A stretch of DNA of 64,000 nucleotides from Nitrospira defluvii. Its GTDB lineage: Bacteria > Nitrospirota > Nitrospiria > Nitrospirales > Nitrospiraceae. The first letter of the stretch is position 1; every line of letters begins with the position of its first letter. The notes beneath the pieces were generated by a model. The model saw nothing but the letters and a program-made list of their open reading frames with translations. It had not been told where the DNA came from and made no database searches. The translations under genes and the position numbers were made by a program. Of this stretch, positions 16,961-28,205 are shown one piece after another. The stretch spans positions 1,449,501-1,513,500 of the forward strand of contig FP929003.1 of NCBI GenBank assembly GCA_000196815.1. Direction: 5' to 3'.

Positions 16961-19696
16961 GTGACCATGCAGGCTGACTACTTCCACTACTGGGGCAAAG
17001 CCGACGAGAAATATGTCGGCGCAACGACCTGGCATCCGCTGGTGTATCACAGCTTGGATGTGGCGGCCTGTGGGCATGCATTGCTTACTGTACAACCAAG
17101 TTGGCTCAGGACGATGCAGCGGTTGTCAGGGCTTCGTTCTGAAATTTTGCAACAATGGATCATATTTCTGCTTGCTATCCACGATGCAGGCAAGTTCAGC
17201 GACGGGTTCCAATTTCTACGGCCTGATTTGTGGAAGATACTACATGGGCGAACCGATAAGGCTCGGTATGGAGAACGCCATGACACTCTGGGCTATGAAT
17301 TGACGCTTGCAAACTTGTCCCAGTGGCTCAGGCAACCTGATTTAGCCAAACGAAGCGGGCAATGCCTGCAGCCTTGGTTAGCGTCTGTGACTGGTCATCA
17401 TGGGAAGCCGCCCAAGAACCTCTCAAAGGGGGATTCGGCGATGCTCCTGAGAGATCATTATCCTGTTCATGTGAGGAACGACGTCAAACAGTTCATCCTC
17501 GAAACACAAAATCTGTTGATGTCACAAGATTTTCAATGGACAGCGTTATTAGAGGGACAAGTGGAGCGGTATAGGCAAGCCTCTTGGATGCTTTCAGGGC
17601 TTGCAGTAACCGCCGATTGGTTGGGCTCAAACACACGCTGGTTTCCCTATCACAAACCAGACGTAGACATAACAGAGTACTGGAACACAATCGCATTGCC
17701 TGGCGCACAAAAGGCCATCGTTGAGAGTGGGTTAGGGTCTACCACAGCTCACTTTCCAGGAATCGGGAAGCTGTTCCCTCACATCAGTTCCTCAACGCCG
17801 CTACAAGCTTGGGCCGAGACGGTTCAAATGCATGCCGGGCCACAACTGTTTGTGCTGGAAGATCTCACAGGGTCAGGAAAGACTGAGGCCGCGTTAACAC
17901 TGGCGGCCCGGTTGATGGCAGCCGGAGAGGGCCAAGGTATCTACCTCGGTCTTCCTACAATGGCCACGGCGGATGCCATGTTTGACCGGGTGAAGAGAGG
18001 TGAGGGGTGGAAGCGGTTTTTTGCAGATGAACATGCTCAGCTTGCTTTGGCACACTCTGCCGATCGGCTGAAGCTTCGACTGGAAGAAGCGAATCGTCGA
18101 GATCATGGGTATGGAACAACCGAGGAACAATCCGCCTCCCAATCCTGTACGGCGTGGTTGGCTGATAACCGCAAGAAAGCCCTGTTGGCAGATTTTGGTG
18201 TCGGAACGTTGGATCAAGCTTTACTTGCGGTGCTCCCTCGGCGACATCAGTCGATCCGGTTATTAGGGCTGGCTGACAAAGTGCTGATTGTAGATGAGGT
18301 TCATGCCTGTGATGCCTATATGGGCGAACTGCTTTCTCGGCTGCTGCAATTTCATGCCGCATTGGGAGGTTCTGTTATCCTCCTGTCGGCAACGCTTCCA
18401 TTGGCTCAGCGCGCCCGCTATATCAAAGCATTTGCGGAAGGGGCAGAAATCACTGCTGCACGTCCGAAAGAAACCGCCTATCCATTAGCATGTCAATTTT
18501 CAGTAAACGGGTTTGTCGAACAGCCACTTGCACCTCGATCAGAATGTGTCCGACGAGTCAGTGTGCAAGCACTCCATGAGGAACCAAAGGTTTTGGAACA
18601 GCTACACGACGCTCTTATCCAAGGGCGCTGTGTTGTATGGGTGCGCAATACTGTGGCCGATGCGGTGGAAAGCTGGAAGACTTGGAATTCCACCTATCCC
18701 GAATATCCGGCAACCGTGTTTCATGCCCGCTTTGCTCTCGTTGATCGCCTACGGATCGGTAAAGAAATCGATACCGCTTTTGGTCCCAAGAGCACTGCTG
18801 CCGCAAGGTCTGGGAAATTGGTCATTGCCACTCAAGTTATCGAGCAATCCTTAGACGTAGACTTCGATGATATGGTGACCGACCTCGCGCCGATTGACTT
18901 GATCGTTCAACGAGCCGGACGGTTACAACGGCATCTGCGCGGGGCTGACGGAAATCGATTGGCCGAACCGGGAGCTTCCGATGGACGCGGCGGAGCACGA
19001 CTAGGCGTATTCATGCCTGTGCCTGTCGAAGATGCAGGGAAGGGATGGATGAGGGACTTGTTGCCGAAAGGGGGAAAAGTCTATCCCGATCACGGAAAGC
19101 TTTGGCTCACCGCACGCTGGCTTATGCAACATGAAGGGTTTGATTTACCGAGGCAAGCGCGAGACATGCTGGAAACTGTGTATGACGAGGCGGCTTTCGA
19201 TGGGTTGCCTGAAGGGTTGAAGGATGTCGCACTGAAAGTAGATGGTGTCTGCCGTGCAGACCAGGGAATTGCCCGCAGTAATGTATTGGCATTTGACGAA
19301 GGCTATAGTTCCACGAGTTTCCAATGGCAAGACGAAGACGAAGCGCCTACTCGACTTGGTGAAAAAACCGTACGAGTCCGTCTGGGATGCTTAGTTGACG
19401 GAATTCTCCGACCTTGGGCACAAACCACAACTGGTATGGAATGGGCCTTGTCCGAATTGAGCATCCCGTGTCGATTGATTGCGAAAGAGAGCGAGCGTAT
19501 GGCCGCATGGCTGGCAACAGCAAGAATGGTTATGCCGGATGAAGGCCGCTATGTCGTGATCGTTGCATTGGAGAGATATGGTGAAGCCTGGTGCGGTTAT
19601 GCAAGGAACCAGGAGGATCAAGAGGTGCGAGTGACGTACTCGTCTCTCGTTGGCTTGGCAGTGGACAAGGGAGTGAGTGATGAATCTGATCTATGA
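16961..19696 (+). CDS. cas3: CRISPR-associated helicase/nuclease Cas3, type I-E
   Basis: HD nuclease plus superfamily-2 helicase that degrades DNA recruited by Cascade. The HD domain (about 1-220) has HPLVYHSLDVAACGH and IHDAGKFSDGFQ. The helicase (about 290-750) has EDLTGSGKTEAAL (Walker A, about 303), LGLPTMATADAMFDRV, KVLIVDEVHACDAYMG (DEVH, about 445), ILLSATLP and QVIEQSLDVDFD...IQRAGRL-type motif V/VI. At 911 residues it is full length. The start may be GTG 16961 or ATG 16967. Its 3' end overlaps cas8e by 17 bp. Base composition is visibly less GC-rich than in the flanking chromosome. Confidence 0.96.
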   Translation: MTMQADYFHYWGKADEKYVGATTWHPLVYHSLDVAACGHALLTVQPSWLRTMQRLSGLRSEILQQWIIFLLAIHDAGKFSDGFQFLRPDLWKILHGRTDKARYGERHDTLGYELTLANLSQWLRQPDLAKRSGQCLQPWLASVTGHHGKPPKNLSKGDSAMLLRDHYPVHVRNDVKQFILETQNLLMSQDFQWTALLEGQVERYRQASWMLSGLAVTADWLGSNTRWFPYHKPDVDITEYWNTIALPGAQKAIVESGLGSTTAHFPGIGKLFPHISSSTPLQAWAETVQMHAGPQLFVLEDLTGSGKTEAALTLAARLMAAGEGQGIYLGLPTMATADAMFDRVKRGEGWKRFFADEHAQLALAHSADRLKLRLEEANRRDHGYGTTEEQSASQSCTAWLADNRKKALLADFGVGTLDQALLAVLPRRHQSIRLLGLADKVLIVDEVHACDAYMGELLSRLLQFHAALGGSVILLSATLPLAQRARYIKAFAEGAEITAARPKETAYPLACQFSVNGFVEQPLAPRSECVRRVSVQALHEEPKVLEQLHDALIQGRCVVWVRNTVADAVESWKTWNSTYPEYPATVFHARFALVDRLRIGKEIDTAFGPKSTAAARSGKLVIATQVIEQSLDVDFDDMVTDLAPIDLIVQRAGRLQRHLRGADGNRLAEPGASDGRGGARLGVFMPVPVEDAGKGWMRDLLPKGGKVYPDHGKLWLTARWLMQHEGFDLPRQARDMLETVYDEAAFDGLPEGLKDVALKVDGVCRADQGIARSNVLAFDEGYSSTSFQWQDEDEAPTRLGEKTVRVRLGCLVDGILRPWAQTTTGMEWALSELSIPCRLIAKESERMAAWLATARMVMPDEGRYVVIVALERYGEAWCGYARNQEDQEVRVTYSSLVGLAVDKGVSDESDL

Positions 19697-21242
19697 GTCA
19701 TGGATTCCGGTCAAACGACAGGATGGGACACGTGAAAAAGTCGCACCTTGGCGCATAACCGATTTCACGGAGGGCAAGAGCCCAATTGTTGCGATTGCCT
19801 CTCCGCGTCCTGATTTTGACGGCGCGCTTGTCCAGTTTCTAATTGGGCTACTGCAAACCACCTGCACCCCCAGTGAGAGTGGATGGTGGGATTGGCGAGA
19901 AAAACCGCCATCGCCGAAGACATTGTGCGAGCGCTTTGCGACAGTGGAACGAGCCTTCGAGATACAGGGCAAGACGGCATTCATGCAGGATTGGACATCT
20001 TCTGATTTGAGTAAGGAACTGAATGTTTCGGACCTCTTAATCGAAGCCCCTGGGGAGAAGACGCAAAAAGATAACACGGATCACTTCATTAAACGTGGGC
20101 GAGTAGAGCAGATGTGTTTGCTATGTGCGGCAACTGCACTTTTCACCCTCCAGACTAATGCCCCTTCTGGTGGCCAGGGACATCGGACTAGCCTACGTGG
20201 CGGAGGGCCGCTGTGTACGCTGGTGCTCGGTGATACCCTTTGGGAGACTTGTTGGCGAAATGTTTTGATGGACGCACGTTATTATGCCGCTGCTGACCCA
20301 GACAAGTTTGGTGAAGCAGACCGTTTTCCTTGGCTTGCGAGAACGCGCACGAGCGAACCGGCTTCACCAACAAAAACTACTGGACCTGTCGATGTTCATC
20401 CTGATCAACAATTCTGGGGTATGCCAAGGCGTATCCGACTACAGATTCGAGACCTTGAGAAGCCATCTTGCTGTGATCTTTGCGGGGCAGAGGCCAGGAA
20501 AGTGTGTCGCCACGCTGTTACGAAAAATTATGGCGTGAACTATGAAGGCTTTGCACACCCCTTAAGTCCGCATTATGTGAAAGACGGTGTCCCTAATCCG
20601 GTGCATCCACAACCTGGCGGTGTCGGCTATCGACATTGGCTTGGGCTTGTGGAAAACAGCATGGACGGAAACCTTGAGCGTCGGCCTGCCAAGGTCATCG
20701 AACAGTTCCGTTCTGTAGTACGAGAAGACGCGCGACTATGGGCATTTGGTTTCGATATGGACAATATGAAGGCTCGTTGTTGGTATGACGCCATTATGCC
20801 GATCCTTGCCGTACCGAGCGAAATGCATGAGGTATTCAAAGGACAGGTGGAACGGCTGGTTCGTGGGGCTAGTTGGGTTGCTCAGATCCTGCGCTGGCGA
20901 ATCAAGGATGTTTTGCTTGCGCAAGACGATAATCGTGGCGATCTCTCCTTTATTCAGAACCATTTCTGGGCTTCAACGGAATCAACATTTTACGAACACA
21001 TTCGGCATTTGCGGGACATCTTATCTATGTCGAAAGGAGAGGTAGCTGTGCTGGAAAGCTGGCATGCAGCTCTCCGTGTGGCAGCATTCTCCGTGTTTGA
21101 CCACTATGCTCAAGTTGGGGATTTCGATGGCGCTGATCCAAGACGGATAGCGAAAGCCCGTAATGACCTAAAGAAGGCGCTCAATGATAAGAAACTGCGC
21201 CAACTCCTTGGACTCTCTCAGCCCGTTCATCAAAAATCCTGA
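19680..21242 (+). CDS. cas8e: Cascade large subunit Cas8e (Cse1/CasA)
   Basis: PAM-recognising large subunit of the type I-E surveillance complex. It opens NLIYESWIPVKRQDG as Cse1 proteins do and includes LVQFLIGLLQTT, the zinc-site-like CCDLCGAEARKVC stretch (around residue 265), FAHPLSPHYVKDG and the C-terminal four-helix region. It is 520 residues, normal for Cse1. ATG 19680 is taken as the start because the preceding in-frame GTG adds only one residue. It overlaps cas3 and is followed after 18 bp by cse2. Confidence 0.95.
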   Translation: MNLIYESWIPVKRQDGTREKVAPWRITDFTEGKSPIVAIASPRPDFDGALVQFLIGLLQTTCTPSESGWWDWREKPPSPKTLCERFATVERAFEIQGKTAFMQDWTSSDLSKELNVSDLLIEAPGEKTQKDNTDHFIKRGRVEQMCLLCAATALFTLQTNAPSGGQGHRTSLRGGGPLCTLVLGDTLWETCWRNVLMDARYYAAADPDKFGEADRFPWLARTRTSEPASPTKTTGPVDVHPDQQFWGMPRRIRLQIRDLEKPSCCDLCGAEARKVCRHAVTKNYGVNYEGFAHPLSPHYVKDGVPNPVHPQPGGVGYRHWLGLVENSMDGNLERRPAKVIEQFRSVVREDARLWAFGFDMDNMKARCWYDAIMPILAVPSEMHEVFKGQVERLVRGASWVAQILRWRIKDVLLAQDDNRGDLSFIQNHFWASTESTFYEHIRHLRDILSMSKGEVAVLESWHAALRVAAFSVFDHYAQVGDFDGADPRRIAKARNDLKKALNDKKLRQLLGLSQPVHQKS

Positions 21243-21260
21243 TTTCATGAGGAGATGTTC

Positions 21261-21806
21261 ATGAGCCACACAACGAAACCAGACAATCCCTTTCCCCAAG
21301 GCAAATCCGACCATCCGTCCTTTAATGTTCTCAAGATGTGGTGGCAGGCACTGGAGTCAAACCGAGGCGAACGTGCCGCCCTGCGTCGGGCGGCCAGCCT
21401 CACCGAGGTGATGCTGAGCCCGGCTTTTCACCGGCTGCTCCATTCTTTACAGCGGGAAGGGTATGGAGTGGCGGAGTACCGTTATCCTAAGCTCGCTGCT
21501 ATCGCCGGATTGGCGGCACGGGTCAAGACGGAAACATCCGAGACGCTTGCTACCCGCATGGGCAACCCCAAGAGCGGAGGCGATAAAGCTGCCATGTCTG
21601 ACTTGCGGGTGCGGCGTGTGCTCGCCTGCGACGAAGTAGAGGAGCTGTATACTCTATTGCGACGAGCACTTGCCTTGCTTGGCGATCAGGCGAACTTGTC
21701 AGACCTTGCTGCGACACTCTGGCACTGGTCACCGATGGACGAAAAGCGCCCAAACGATCCGCGTCGTCGAATGGCCTACGATTACTACGCTGCGACACCA
21801 CTGTAA
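21261..21806 (+). CDS. cse2: Cascade small subunit Cse2 (CasB/Cas11e)
   Basis: Helical small subunit that dimerises along the Cascade belly and stabilises the R-loop. The sequence shows MWWQALESNRGERAALRRA and PAFHRLLHSL, then the VRRVLACDEVEELYTLLRRAL segment typical of Cse2, and a DYYAAT-type end. A GAGGAG motif just before 21255 favours ATG 21261 (MSHTTKPDN) over 21255. It is 181 residues, as expected, and fits the gene order cas8e-cse2-cas7e. Confidence 0.93.
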   Translation: MSHTTKPDNPFPQGKSDHPSFNVLKMWWQALESNRGERAALRRAASLTEVMLSPAFHRLLHSLQREGYGVAEYRYPKLAAIAGLAARVKTETSETLATRMGNPKSGGDKAAMSDLRVRRVLACDEVEELYTLLRRALALLGDQANLSDLAATLWHWSPMDEKRPNDPRRRMAYDYYAATPL

Positions 21807-21837
21807 TTAAATCGGTATTTAACGGAGGGAATGCACG

Positions 21838-23034
21838 ATGACAACTTTTCTGCAATTGCATCTCTTAACCAGCTACCCGCCCGCTTGCCTCAATCGTGAT
21901 GACCTCAACAGGCCGAAGACAGCGATGATGGGAGGTGTGCCGAGACTGCGGGTGTCGTCCCAGAGCCTCAAGCGCACGTGGCGTATTTCGGAGGTCTTCC
22001 ATGAAAAGGTCAATGAGCAAATGGGCATACGCTCTAAGGAGCTTGGCCTTCGCATCAAGGACGCCTTATTGACCGGGGTTGCCTTGACTGACCTGTTGAA
22101 CCTCGGCGTATCGAGAACTGAGTCGGATGGCAAAGTATCCGAGAAGAACGCGTCGGAATGGGCATGGATGATCGCAGGGGAATTTGTGGACAAGAAAAGC
22201 AAGGGTGGTGATGGAGAAACTGAGGACGAGGAATCGAAGGATAAGGGCAAGAAAAAAACAAAGAAATCCAACGTCAGCAAGGAAACGCTCAAGAGCGAAC
22301 AGATTGTCTTTTATTCGCAAAAGGAGATTGAGGCTCTGGTCATGCTGATTCAGAGTTTGCGCGAGAGCGGCAAGGCACCCTCTGCGGAGCAACTTAGTGC
22401 CATCAAGGCGAAAGAGGCTCAGGGCACTGCGGACTTGGCCTTATTTGGGAGAATGCTTGCGTCGAGTCCAGATTTCAACGTCGAAGCCGCCTGTCAGGTC
22501 GCCCACGCCATCACTGTCCACCGTGCTGCTGTGGAGGACGACTTCTTTACTGCAGTGGATGATCTCAACACCCACGAGGAAAATGCTGGTTCTGCGCATA
22601 TGGGTGAACAGGGCTTTGGAGCGGGGCTGTTTTATAGCTACGTGTGCATAGACTGCGATTTGTTGAGGGAAAATTTGGGCGGCGATGCTGGGTTGACGGA
22701 GAGCGCAATCAGAGCCTTAGTTGAAGCTGCTGCCACAGTCGCCCCCACCGGGAAGCAAAATAGCTTCGCTAACCGGGCATGGGCACCCTACGTGCTTGCC
22801 GAAAAAGGAAACCGTCAGCCGCGAGGGCTCTCATTGGCATTCATGAAACCGGTCAACGAATACGGTGAAGGTATGCTCGTCAATGCCGTATCGGCGCTCG
22901 ACACGATGCGCACGAACCTGGATAAGGTGTATCACAATGGTCAACCATTACCGAGTAAGAGTATTAACGCGCTGAAAGGTGAAGGCGACTTCCAAGTGCT
23001 GCTTAACTTTGCCGCTGGGAACGGAGGTGTGTAA
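21838..23034 (+). CDS. cas7e: Cascade backbone Cas7e (Cse4/CasC)
   Basis: Forms the six-copy RNA-binding backbone of Cascade. It starts FLQLHLLTSYPPACLNRDD and has GVPRLRVSSQSLKRTWR, the classical Cas7e region. Residues about 115-150 form a highly charged Lys/Glu/Asp-rich insertion (KKSKGGDGETEDEESKDK and onwards) that lengthens the protein to 398 residues against about 360 in E. coli. The C-terminal half (TVAPTGKQNSFANRAWAPYV) is well conserved. Its TAA overlaps the cas5e ATG by one base. Confidence 0.95.
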   Translation: MTTFLQLHLLTSYPPACLNRDDLNRPKTAMMGGVPRLRVSSQSLKRTWRISEVFHEKVNEQMGIRSKELGLRIKDALLTGVALTDLLNLGVSRTESDGKVSEKNASEWAWMIAGEFVDKKSKGGDGETEDEESKDKGKKKTKKSNVSKETLKSEQIVFYSQKEIEALVMLIQSLRESGKAPSAEQLSAIKAKEAQGTADLALFGRMLASSPDFNVEAACQVAHAITVHRAAVEDDFFTAVDDLNTHEENAGSAHMGEQGFGAGLFYSYVCIDCDLLRENLGGDAGLTESAIRALVEAAATVAPTGKQNSFANRAWAPYVLAEKGNRQPRGLSLAFMKPVNEYGEGMLVNAVSALDTMRTNLDKVYHNGQPLPSKSINALKGEGDFQVLLNFAAGNGGV

Positions 23035-23834
23035 TGCACGACTACCTCGTGTTTCAGCTGTACGGGCCGATAGCAGCGTGGGGTGACATTGCGGTAGGAG
23101 AGACGCGGCCCTCAACAATGACGCCGAGTAAATCTGCTGTGGTCGGGCTGGTAGCTGCCGCACTAGGGTTACGGCGGCCGGATACTGCTCAGACTGAAGC
23201 ACAACGCTCTGAATGGGAGTTGGATCACCTCGCTTTAGCAGATGGTTATGGTATGGCGATCAAAGTGGATGCCGTTGGTGTACCGCTCACTGATTATCAC
23301 ACTGTGCAAGTGCCCTCTTCCGGAACTGGCCGGAACCGCCAGTTCTTTGCTACACGTCGGGATGAATTGAATCGCGGCCCTAAAAGCGATCTCAATACAA
23401 TCCTTTCCCGCCGAGAGTATCGACAAGACGTCTATTATGCCATTGCGCTATGGGCCCGATCACAGGCCCCACATACGTTGCGTGAATTACGTCAGGCCTT
23501 ACTGGAACCTCGTTTTGTCCTCTATCTGGGTCGCAAGTCCTGCCCCCTTGGGCTCCCACTTCACCCAGAGATCAAGCAAGGGGAAACGATAGAAGCGGTA
23601 TTGGCCAACCTGTCTATTGAAAATGTTCTGTCGCAGTTGGTCGAAGCTGGTGGTGGAAGCGGAAGGCGTAAGAGTGGCCAGGGAATCCAGCAGGATTTGC
23701 CTTTGCTTGTGTGGGATAGCGATGCCGAAACTGGTTTATCCCCGGAACAGACCATCACCAGACGAGACGCCTCAACCTCTCGCCGGCGATGGCAGTTCGC
23801 AACACGAGAAGAACACCAAGCTTATCTCAGGTAG
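23034..23834 (+). CDS. cas5e: Cascade subunit Cas5e (CasD)
   Basis: Binds the 5' handle of the crRNA. The sequence starts DYLVFQLYGPIAAWGDIAVG and carries RPSTMTPSKSAVVGLVAAALG, the thumb-forming segment of Cas5e; the C-terminal region has FVLYLGRKSCPLGLPLHP. It is 266 residues. The start is fixed by the TAATG overlap with cas7e. The stop is 10 bp before cas6e. Confidence 0.95.
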   Translation: MHDYLVFQLYGPIAAWGDIAVGETRPSTMTPSKSAVVGLVAAALGLRRPDTAQTEAQRSEWELDHLALADGYGMAIKVDAVGVPLTDYHTVQVPSSGTGRNRQFFATRRDELNRGPKSDLNTILSRREYRQDVYYAIALWARSQAPHTLRELRQALLEPRFVLYLGRKSCPLGLPLHPEIKQGETIEAVLANLSIENVLSQLVEAGGGSGRRKSGQGIQQDLPLLVWDSDAETGLSPEQTITRRDASTSRRRWQFATREEHQAYLR

Positions 23835-23844
23835 GAAGGTTAGC

Positions 23845-24543
23845 ATGGAAATGTCTGCAAATTGGCTTTCTCGTATCTCGCTCAGAGGGGATGTTGGCTG
23901 TAAACAATTGGTTGGAATGGGAGAGCTTGACCTGTACGGCCAACATCGAGCGTTATGGAAGCTGTTCACCGTGGCACCAGAAGACCGCACAGAACGAGCA
24001 GAATTCCTTTTTCGCGCGGAACGTAAAGGATCGGTGCCGGTATTTTATGTGCTCTCCCGCCAACAGCCTATAGATCGTGCTGGTTTGTGGCACATTGAGA
24101 GCAAGCCATATCGGCCAGTTCTTAATGAGGGCGATCGTCTTGCTTTTAAGTTGCGTGTAAACCCGGTTGTAACTCGCAGGACCGAGGTGAATAAGCGCAG
24201 GAAGCGCCATGATGTGGTGATGGATGCAAAGTGTCAGTTGAATTGGAATGCTCTTCCCACGGATCAGCGTCCAGCGCTAGCGGATATCGTTCACAAGGCT
24301 GGTGTGACTTGGCTTCAGGCACGTGCGGAACGTCTTGGATGCAGCTTTCTCGAAGACTCAATCAGAGTTGATGGTTACCAGACTTGGCGCCAATCAGGTC
24401 TCAAAGGGATTGAGTTGTCCACTCTCGATTTTGACGGCATTCTGGCTATTACAGATCCTCATCGCTTTAGTGCTGCGCTAGTAGAAGGTGTCGGCCCCGC
24501 CAAAGGCTTTGGCTGTGGACTGTTGCTGGTCCGTCGTCTGTGA
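23845..24543 (+). CDS. cas6e: CRISPR RNA endonuclease Cas6e (CasE)
   Basis: Cleaves the repeat hairpin to make crRNAs. ATG 23845 is preceded by AGGAAGG and gives 232 residues. GQHRALWKLF (His34) is the catalytic-His segment of Cas6e. The C-terminal GVGPAKGFGCGLLLVRRL is the Gly-rich loop and terminal strand diagnostic of the Cas6/RAMP fold. The longer frame from 23617 runs inside cas5e and is not real. The crRNA repeat it would cut has a 6-bp CCCCGC/GTGGGG stem. Confidence 0.94.
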   Translation: MEMSANWLSRISLRGDVGCKQLVGMGELDLYGQHRALWKLFTVAPEDRTERAEFLFRAERKGSVPVFYVLSRQQPIDRAGLWHIESKPYRPVLNEGDRLAFKLRVNPVVTRRTEVNKRRKRHDVVMDAKCQLNWNALPTDQRPALADIVHKAGVTWLQARAERLGCSFLEDSIRVDGYQTWRQSGLKGIELSTLDFDGILAITDPHRFSAALVEGVGPAKGFGCGLLLVRRL

Positions 24544-24567
24544 TGTGGGTGGTCTTGGAGCGACTGC

Positions 24568-25783
<1,216 letters not shown>

Positions 25784-25860
25784 GGCTCCACAGAGTGAAA
25801 TTGAGCGGTAGGTTTTAGGGACAAGAAATTGTCCTGCTACATCAATCTCTTGTAGGAAGT
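25784..25860 (+). promoter_or_regulatory. CRISPR leader with IHF-like site
   Basis: The 77 bases between the cas2 stop and the first repeat. ATCAATCTCTTG at 25841-25852 matches the IHF consensus core (ATCAA-N4-TTR), the position used by IHF for leader-proximal integration in type I-E systems. GGACAA-GAAA-TTGTCC (25819-25834) forms a short hairpin. The diverged repeat lies at the far end of the array, consistent with this being the leader side. Confidence 0.7.
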
Positions 25861-27601
25861 GTGTTCCCCGCGCGAGTGGGGATGAACCGGAGGATACCCA
25901 GATGGCGAGAACACTACTCACGTGTTCCCCGCGCGAGTGGGGATGAACCGGAGATGTCGGTTTTAATGCGCGTCGTCACCGTGTGTTCCCCGCGCGAGTG
26001 GGGATGAACCGCAGGGGTCGAGGTATCCGAGCCGGACCAATCCGTGTTCCCCGCGCGAGTGGGGATGAACCGCTGGTAGTCGCTGGCGAGATCCCGAAGG
26101 TTAGGTGTTCCCCGCGCGAGTGGGGATGAACCGTTGTCTGTGATGAATACACATCCGATAGGAGTGTGTTCCCCGCGCGAGTGGGGATGAACCGGTCATT
26201 GATTTTGCAGGTGCCACGTGGGAATTGTGTTCCCCGCGCGAGTGGGGATGAACCGTCACAGATGTAGATGGTTTGTGAGGCGGTGAGGTGTTCCCCGCGC
26301 GAGTGGGGATGAACCGCCAGACAGGAAATCTCTAGTGGATTCACTGTCGTGTTCCCCGCGCGAGTGGGGATGAACCGTACCTCCTTCTTGCCCGGAACGT
26401 CCACGCCACGGTGTTCCCCGCGCGAGTGGGGATGAACCGCAATTTCAGGATACGGAACCTTAATCAAGCGAGTGTTCCCCGCGCGAGTGGGGATGAACCG
26501 ACGGGGGCGCCGCCGCGAATATCGCGACGCTCGTGTTCCCCGCGCGAGTGGGGATGAACCGCGGCATGTGGGAGTTGAACGCCCGCCGATTCGCGTGTTC
26601 CCCGCGCGAGTGGGGATGAACCGGCTACGTCCGGGTTCCGATCTATTGCGTATCAGTGTTCCCCGCGCGAGTGGGGATGAACCGAAATAGCATGTTCTCT
26701 CTCGCCACAGCAGAAAGTGTTCCCCGCGCGAGTGGGGATGAACCGCCATAGAAAAAGAGACCGGGAAACCGCTGGACGTGTTCCCCGCGCGAGTGGGGAT
26801 GAACCGAATTTGTAGGACTTCGGGTTGACGTTGAGCACGTGTTCCCCGCGCGAGTGGGGATGAACCGATGACGGAGGGCCATTTGAATATCCCGTATATG
26901 TGTTCCCCGCGCGAGTGGGGATGAACCGGAAACGGTTCTTCCGCGTACCCCTTCGCCTTTGTGTTCCCCGCGCGAGTGGGGATGAACCGGGCGAGACGGA
27001 ATCGGAACCGTCGTCCGTGGTGTGTTCCCCGCGCGAGTGGGGATGAACCGAGCGGGACGCATGGGGTTGCGGCTGGCAGCATGTGTTCCCCGCGCGAGTG
27101 GGGATGAACCGAACTGATGCGCGTGCCGACTTCTGATCTCGTGCGTGTTCCCCGCGCGAGTGGGGATGAACCGCGCGAATGCGGTACTGTGCAAATGGGT
27201 GCCTGTGTGTTCCCCGCGCGAGTGGGGATGAACCGGAAGAGCAGTTTCTCTCTGAGGGCGATGCTGTGTGTTCCCCGCGCGAGTGGGGATGAACCGCAAC
27301 TTCGCCGGATCCTCGTCTTGGGTGACGCGTGTTCCCCGCGCGAGTGGGGATGAACCGACCGGTAGGGCCTGCTCCGGAGCCCACCGTTTGTGTTCCCCGC
27401 GCGAGTGGGGATGAACCGGCTAGCCGTAAATGAGTTGACATACGGGGTGTGTGTGCCCCGCGCGAGTGGGGATGAACCGCCCCCAGAAGAGCCGCGTCTG
27501 TGGCGCGAAGAGTGTTCCCCGCGCGAGTGGGGATGAACCGAGTCCTTTCGGGTTGTTGGTTATACAGGAATCGTGTTCCCCGCGCGAGTGGGGATGAACC
27601 G
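25861..27601 (+). CRISPR. Type I-E CRISPR array, 29 repeats and 28 spacers
   Basis: The 29-nt repeat begins GTGTT, continues with the stem CCCCGC, tetraloop GCGA and stem GTGGGG, and ends ATGAACCG. Twenty-nine copies start at 25861, 25922, 25983 and so on up to 27573. Period is 61 bp, with four spacers of 33 nt (after repeats 9, 12, 21 and 22) and the rest 32 nt. All repeats are identical except number 27 (27451), which has T to G at the fifth base. Spacers all look different from one another. Orientation follows the cas genes, with the leader at 25784-25860. A thirtieth repeat occurs at 28206. Confidence 0.98.
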
Positions 27602-28205
27602 CTTCTTGCCAGTCCCCTTCTGAACATCAATGACGATATTCGACAGGGTCTTTGAGGGCCCTCCAAGAATGGGGGCAACAGGAATGCGTGGGCGCGTGGG
27701 CAGTGGTTTCTTGGCCGCCTGATCCACGGCATCGAGGAAGGCGTTAGCCACCTCCTGTCCTTGCCGCTCCAGATCGGTGAGATGCTTCAGGGAAAGGCGC
27801 TCTCGCCTTGGGGGCGACACGGCTGGAATGGATTCGGGGGCGTCTCGCTGCGGAGAGCCGAAATCTGTAGGGGGTGCCTCTGAGGTGGAGGAAGCCTGAG
27901 TCGAATCAGGCCGGTCTGCTACGGCACTGTCTTCAGGCCGGGAAAAGCCTTTTGAAGATAGGCGACGTTCTCTCTGCTGACTCGACGCAGTTCGTCGAGT
28001 TCGGAGGGCGTCAGCATCTCGGAAGTGTCCGAGGTAGTTGGCCTCTGAGGCGGTGAGGGCTGCGGGATCGACTCCGAATGTCTCTCTGATGGCATCGCCA
28101 AACCTAGTTTCGAGCAGTCGTACAAGCGTGCGTGACGGCGTCAGTATCCCACCGCGAGACGCATTTGTCAAAGTCACGACGTCGACCACCTGTCCGCCGT
28201 GGCTC
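27602..28205 (-). pseudogene. 604-bp internal gene fragment lying between two intact CRISPR repeats
   Basis: The interval between repeat 29 and the isolated repeat 30 is 604 bp instead of 32. One minus-strand frame stays open from one repeat to the other, without a start or stop of its own; it reads through into both repeats. The translation includes RTLVRLLETRFGDAIRETFG near one end, a Ser/Pro/Arg-rich middle and HLTDLERQGQEVANAFLDAV near the other, so it looks like an internal piece of a real coding sequence. I do not recognise the protein. A second minus frame (27919-28125) also has protein-like sequence, so a frameshifted gene cannot be excluded. Confidence 0.6.

Noticed and set aside
25976-27732. 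Long minus-strand ORFs with repeated HPHSRGEH, RFIPTRAGNT and GSSPLARGT blocks
   Set aside because: They are translations of the CRISPR repeats in three frames, a well-known false-gene pattern, because 61-bp units keep frames open.
27919-28125. 68-residue minus-strand ORF ending in LQKAFPGLKTVP
   Set aside because: Protein-like, but it overlaps the longer frame that is open across the whole 604-bp insert. I kept the long frame as the better explanation and mention this one only as an alternative.
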